The translations under genes and the position numbers were made by a program. The notes under the pieces were generated by a model. It ran no database searches, was not told the DNA's origin, and was given only the letters and a program-made list of their open reading frames with translations. 64,000 nt of DNA from Enorma phocaeensis (GTDB lineage Bacteria > Actinomycetota > Coriobacteriia > Coriobacteriales > Coriobacteriaceae): the NCBI RefSeq assembly GCF_900186505.1, contig NZ_LT891969.1, positions 62,001-126,000 on the forward strand, given 5' to 3'. This document shows positions 62,258-64,000 of this stretch, piece after piece; positions within the stretch are counted from its first letter, which is position 1, and each line of letters begins with the position of its first letter.

Positions 62258-62344
62258 CGTTGGCATTACCCATATCAGGTTCCGCGGGTCGGGGCGGGCG
62301 CGCCCCCTCTCAGCCTGCCGTCCTGTCCTGCAAGCTCCCCGTTA
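62258..62344 (-). ncRNA. TPP riboswitch (THI element) upstream of thiC
   Basis: Read on the minus strand: ACGGGGAGC, then GCAGGCTGAGAGGG, then ACCCGCGGAACCTGATATGG and GTAATGCCAACG, the conserved P1-P5 blocks of the thiamine-pyrophosphate aptamer. The thiC ribosome site (GAAGGGAG) follows P1 immediately, suggesting control by ribosome-site masking. Confidence 0.97.
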
Positions 62345-62378
62345 TGTTGATGCGCCCTGTGCAAGGCGCCTGTGTTGG

Positions 62379-62384
62379 ATTATA
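62379..62384 (-). promoter_or_regulatory. -10 element of the thiC operon
   Basis: A perfect TATAAT on the minus strand, about 35 bases upstream of the riboswitch. No good -35 is seen at the usual distance. Confidence 0.5.
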
Positions 62385-62557
62385 GCGCGGTGGAGTCGCC
62401 ATGGGGGATCCTCGTGCGGCTTGTTATGAAATCGCAAATCGCGGCACCTCGACTGACGGGCGCATGCCGAAGCTGGGGCGTCCATTCCATGGCGACTCCC
62501 ATCCGATTTCACGATGGTAAACTTACGAGAAATCGACATCGTGCGAGGAGGGATCCC

Positions 62558-63346
62558 ATGCCGGGCACATTGCGAGATTGCCTATACGGCCAGGCGGTGG
62601 CCGATGCTCTCGGCGTGCCTTTCGAGTTCAAGCGCCGGGGCACATTTACGTGCAGCGACATGGTGGGCTATGGGAGCCATGGCCAGCCGGCAGGCACTTG
62701 GAGCGACGACACCTCGATGTCGCTGGCCATCTGCGACAGCTATCGCGAGCTGGGGCATCTTGATTGCGAGGATATCCGCGCGCGGTTCTGCGCCTGGTAC
62801 CGGGATGACGCATACACGGTTGATGGGCTGTTCGACATCGGCGGTGCCACAGCACGCGCGCTCGATCAAGGTCATGGGTGCGCCGGCCCGCGCGACAACG
62901 GCAACGGTTCCCTTATGCGCACGGTGCCGCTCGCTTTCACAGACGCTACGGACAGCGAGGTCCGCGCGGTCTCGGCGATTACCCATGCGCACCGCATCTC
63001 CACCGAGGCCTGTGTGCGCATGGTGCATATCGCCCGGGCACTTGCTGCCGGCGAGCCGTTCGAGCGCGCTATTCCAGGGTGCGCCGAGCTCTCCGCCCGC
63101 GAGTCTTCCCAAGTGCCTTCGACCGGTTTCGTCGAGGATACGTTCAATGCGGCTCTTTGGTGCCTGACGACCACTTCGTCATATGAAGAGTGCGCATGCG
63201 CTGCGGTGAATCTAGGCGACGATACCGATACCACAGCGGCTGTCGCCGGCGCCCTTGCGGGAATCGTCTACGGGATCGACGGGATTCCACAGGAATGGCT
63301 TGAAAAGCTGCGCGGCAAAGACGTCATCGAGCGATGCCTGTTTTAG
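62558..63346 (+). CDS. ADP-ribosylglycohydrolase family protein
   Basis: Dinuclear-Mg hydrolase that removes ADP-ribose from proteins or small molecules. 262 residues. All metal-site motifs are present: GTWSDDTSMSLAICDSY, DNGNGSLMRTVPLAF and GDDTDTTAAVAGALAGIVYG. Other family features are the N-terminal DCLYGQAVADALGVPFEF and HAHRISTEACVRMV. ATG at 62558 has GAGGAGGG upstream; the longer frame runs back over the thi promoter. With the PARG-like protein at 52563 it suggests active ADP-ribose turnover, although no transferase is visible. Confidence 0.93.
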   Translation: MPGTLRDCLYGQAVADALGVPFEFKRRGTFTCSDMVGYGSHGQPAGTWSDDTSMSLAICDSYRELGHLDCEDIRARFCAWYRDDAYTVDGLFDIGGATARALDQGHGCAGPRDNGNGSLMRTVPLAFTDATDSEVRAVSAITHAHRISTEACVRMVHIARALAAGEPFERAIPGCAELSARESSQVPSTGFVEDTFNAALWCLTTTSSYEECACAAVNLGDDTDTTAAVAGALAGIVYGIDGIPQEWLEKLRGKDVIERCLF

Positions 63347-63452
63347 CGATTGCTTGCGATGCCCCAGATAGTCCGCGGGGTATCGAATCGATGCATTCAA
63401 AGGCGATGCCAGTTCTTGTGGATTGTCGCGAAGCGCCGCGAAGGGGGGATCA

Positions 63453-63644
63453 ATGGAGGACGGGATTTTGATCGATGTCAATCGTTTGCGCATGGCGCTT
63501 ATCGATGACACGGGTTCGGCGATGTTTGTCGCGTCACCTTGGGCGGTCATGGATCTATCTGATCTTGAGCACGCTTCCGCCAGGGAATTGGTGCACGAGG
63601 CGGAGCGTCGCGGCTGGGATTTGCGGCGCTTCGAGATGCGTTAA
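63453..63644 (+). CDS. small hypothetical protein
   Basis: 63 residues (MEDGILIDVNRLRMALIDDTGSAM...ERRGWDLRRFEMR), acidic N-half, basic C-terminus, no membrane span or known family. AAGGGGGGATCA is a good ribosome site for the ATG at 63453. It follows the glycohydrolase by 106 bases. SAMFVASPWAVMDLSDLEHA suggests a small alpha/beta fold. Could be in the same transcript. Confidence 0.6.
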   Translation: MEDGILIDVNRLRMALIDDTGSAMFVASPWAVMDLSDLEHASARELVHEAERRGWDLRRFEMR

Positions 63645-63748
63645 CGGGTAGTGCTAAATCGATATCTCAGGCCGAAGATCGGTTTTCCTTCTCAGTTGAG
63701 CTGCGTTACGAGAATGCATAGCACCACCCTTTTTGCCAGCTTTGCCAC

Positions 63749-63887
63749 TTCGAGCGTCTTGGCGGTGGTAGTTTGGCAACATGGGAAGTAATCCGCGTTC
63801 TACGTGTTGTAAAACCCCATTTAGATGTATTGCGTCTATGGGGTCTACTCGGCAATCATTCGGAAAACCACCGCCAAGACGCTCGAA
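63749..63887. repeat. palindromic MITE-like element, copy B
   Basis: A perfect 21-bp inverted repeat (starting TTCGAGCGTCTTGGCGGTGG, 63749-63769; complement at 63867-63887). An inner stem of ACCCCAT/ATGGGGT with TTAGA/TCTA lies at about 63813-63843. The ends match copy A at 9.0 kb. No coding frame. The rest of the 63645-64000 end region shows nothing else. Confidence 0.65.
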
Positions 63888-64000
63888 TGTTGCGACAAGC
63901 GGTTTGTGGGGCCTACGGTGACAGCTTTCGCCATGGAGCCGGCGCGGGGTGCAGGGGATGCATTGATACCGCTACCATAAAAATCGGCAGTTAGGCTACC

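Noticed and set aside
1..64000. tRNA, rRNA, CRISPR array or prophage
   Set aside because: Reading the intergenic regions by eye showed no T-loop consensus or rRNA segments, no regularly spaced direct repeats, and no phage structural genes or integrase. A covariance-model scan was not possible here.

Overview
The window is 64 kb of GC-rich (about 60-63 %) bacterial chromosome. Gene content points to an anaerobic gut actinobacterium of the class Coriobacteriia, most likely Collinsella or a close relative. The signs are superoxide reductase, a biotin-dependent sodium-pump decarboxylase, AddAB rather than RecBCD, a C69 dipeptidase, and an ArcD/YfcC-type carrier. The taxonomic call is inference from gene content. 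I saw no rRNA, tRNA, CRISPR array or prophage.

Layout. 1-8.9 kb: the 3' part of apbE, a TrpR/YerC-type regulator, a GNAT enzyme, and the addB-addA recombination nuclease. 9.4-14.1 kb: dnaE and a monofunctional birA. 14.3-17.9 kb (minus strand): a five-gene Na+-translocating decarboxylase operon (accessory subunit, biotin carrier with an apparent frameshift, OadB, a 43-residue OadG-like peptide, OadA carboxyltransferase); BirA next door would load its biotin. 18.3-27.1 kb: superoxide reductase, a NadE-like protein that has lost its catalytic residues, ruvCAB behind a LexA box, a C69 dipeptidase, and a phasin-like/UbiB-kinase pair. 27.3-32.4 kb: histidine phosphatase, GNAT, metG, a DUF3267 peptidase and queH.

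32.8-40.2 kb looks like a cation-homeostasis island. It holds a KdpF-like micropeptide, KdpD/KdpE-like sensor and regulator, a P2-type ATPase carrying the Na,K-ATPase ion-site motifs, and two TrkA-type RCK proteins. A shared 23-bp motif lies in front of both the sensor operon and the ATPase. 40.2-47.3 kb: queA, an IS256-family (IS1249-like) insertion with an 8-bp target duplication that has split the probable queA terminator, a coiled-coil membrane protein, a frameshifted small gene, a LUD protein and tgt. 47.4-51.5 kb (minus strand): a polyphosphate/CotH cluster (RsgI-like secreted protein, VTC polymerase, DUF4956, CotH) behind a phased repeat array resembling a Pho box.

51.7-56.3 kb: a LOG-family hydrolase, a PARG-like TIGR02452 protein, an HdeD-family membrane protein, an IS110-family (IS1111-like) element and a membrane protein. 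56.3-62.4 kb: thiamine genes thiD and thiC-thiM-thiE (thiC behind a TPP riboswitch) and a YfcC carrier. 62.5-64 kb: an ADP-ribosylglycohydrolase and a small ORF. Two related ~130-bp palindromic elements, at 9.0 kb and 63.8 kb, look like a MITE-type repeat family.
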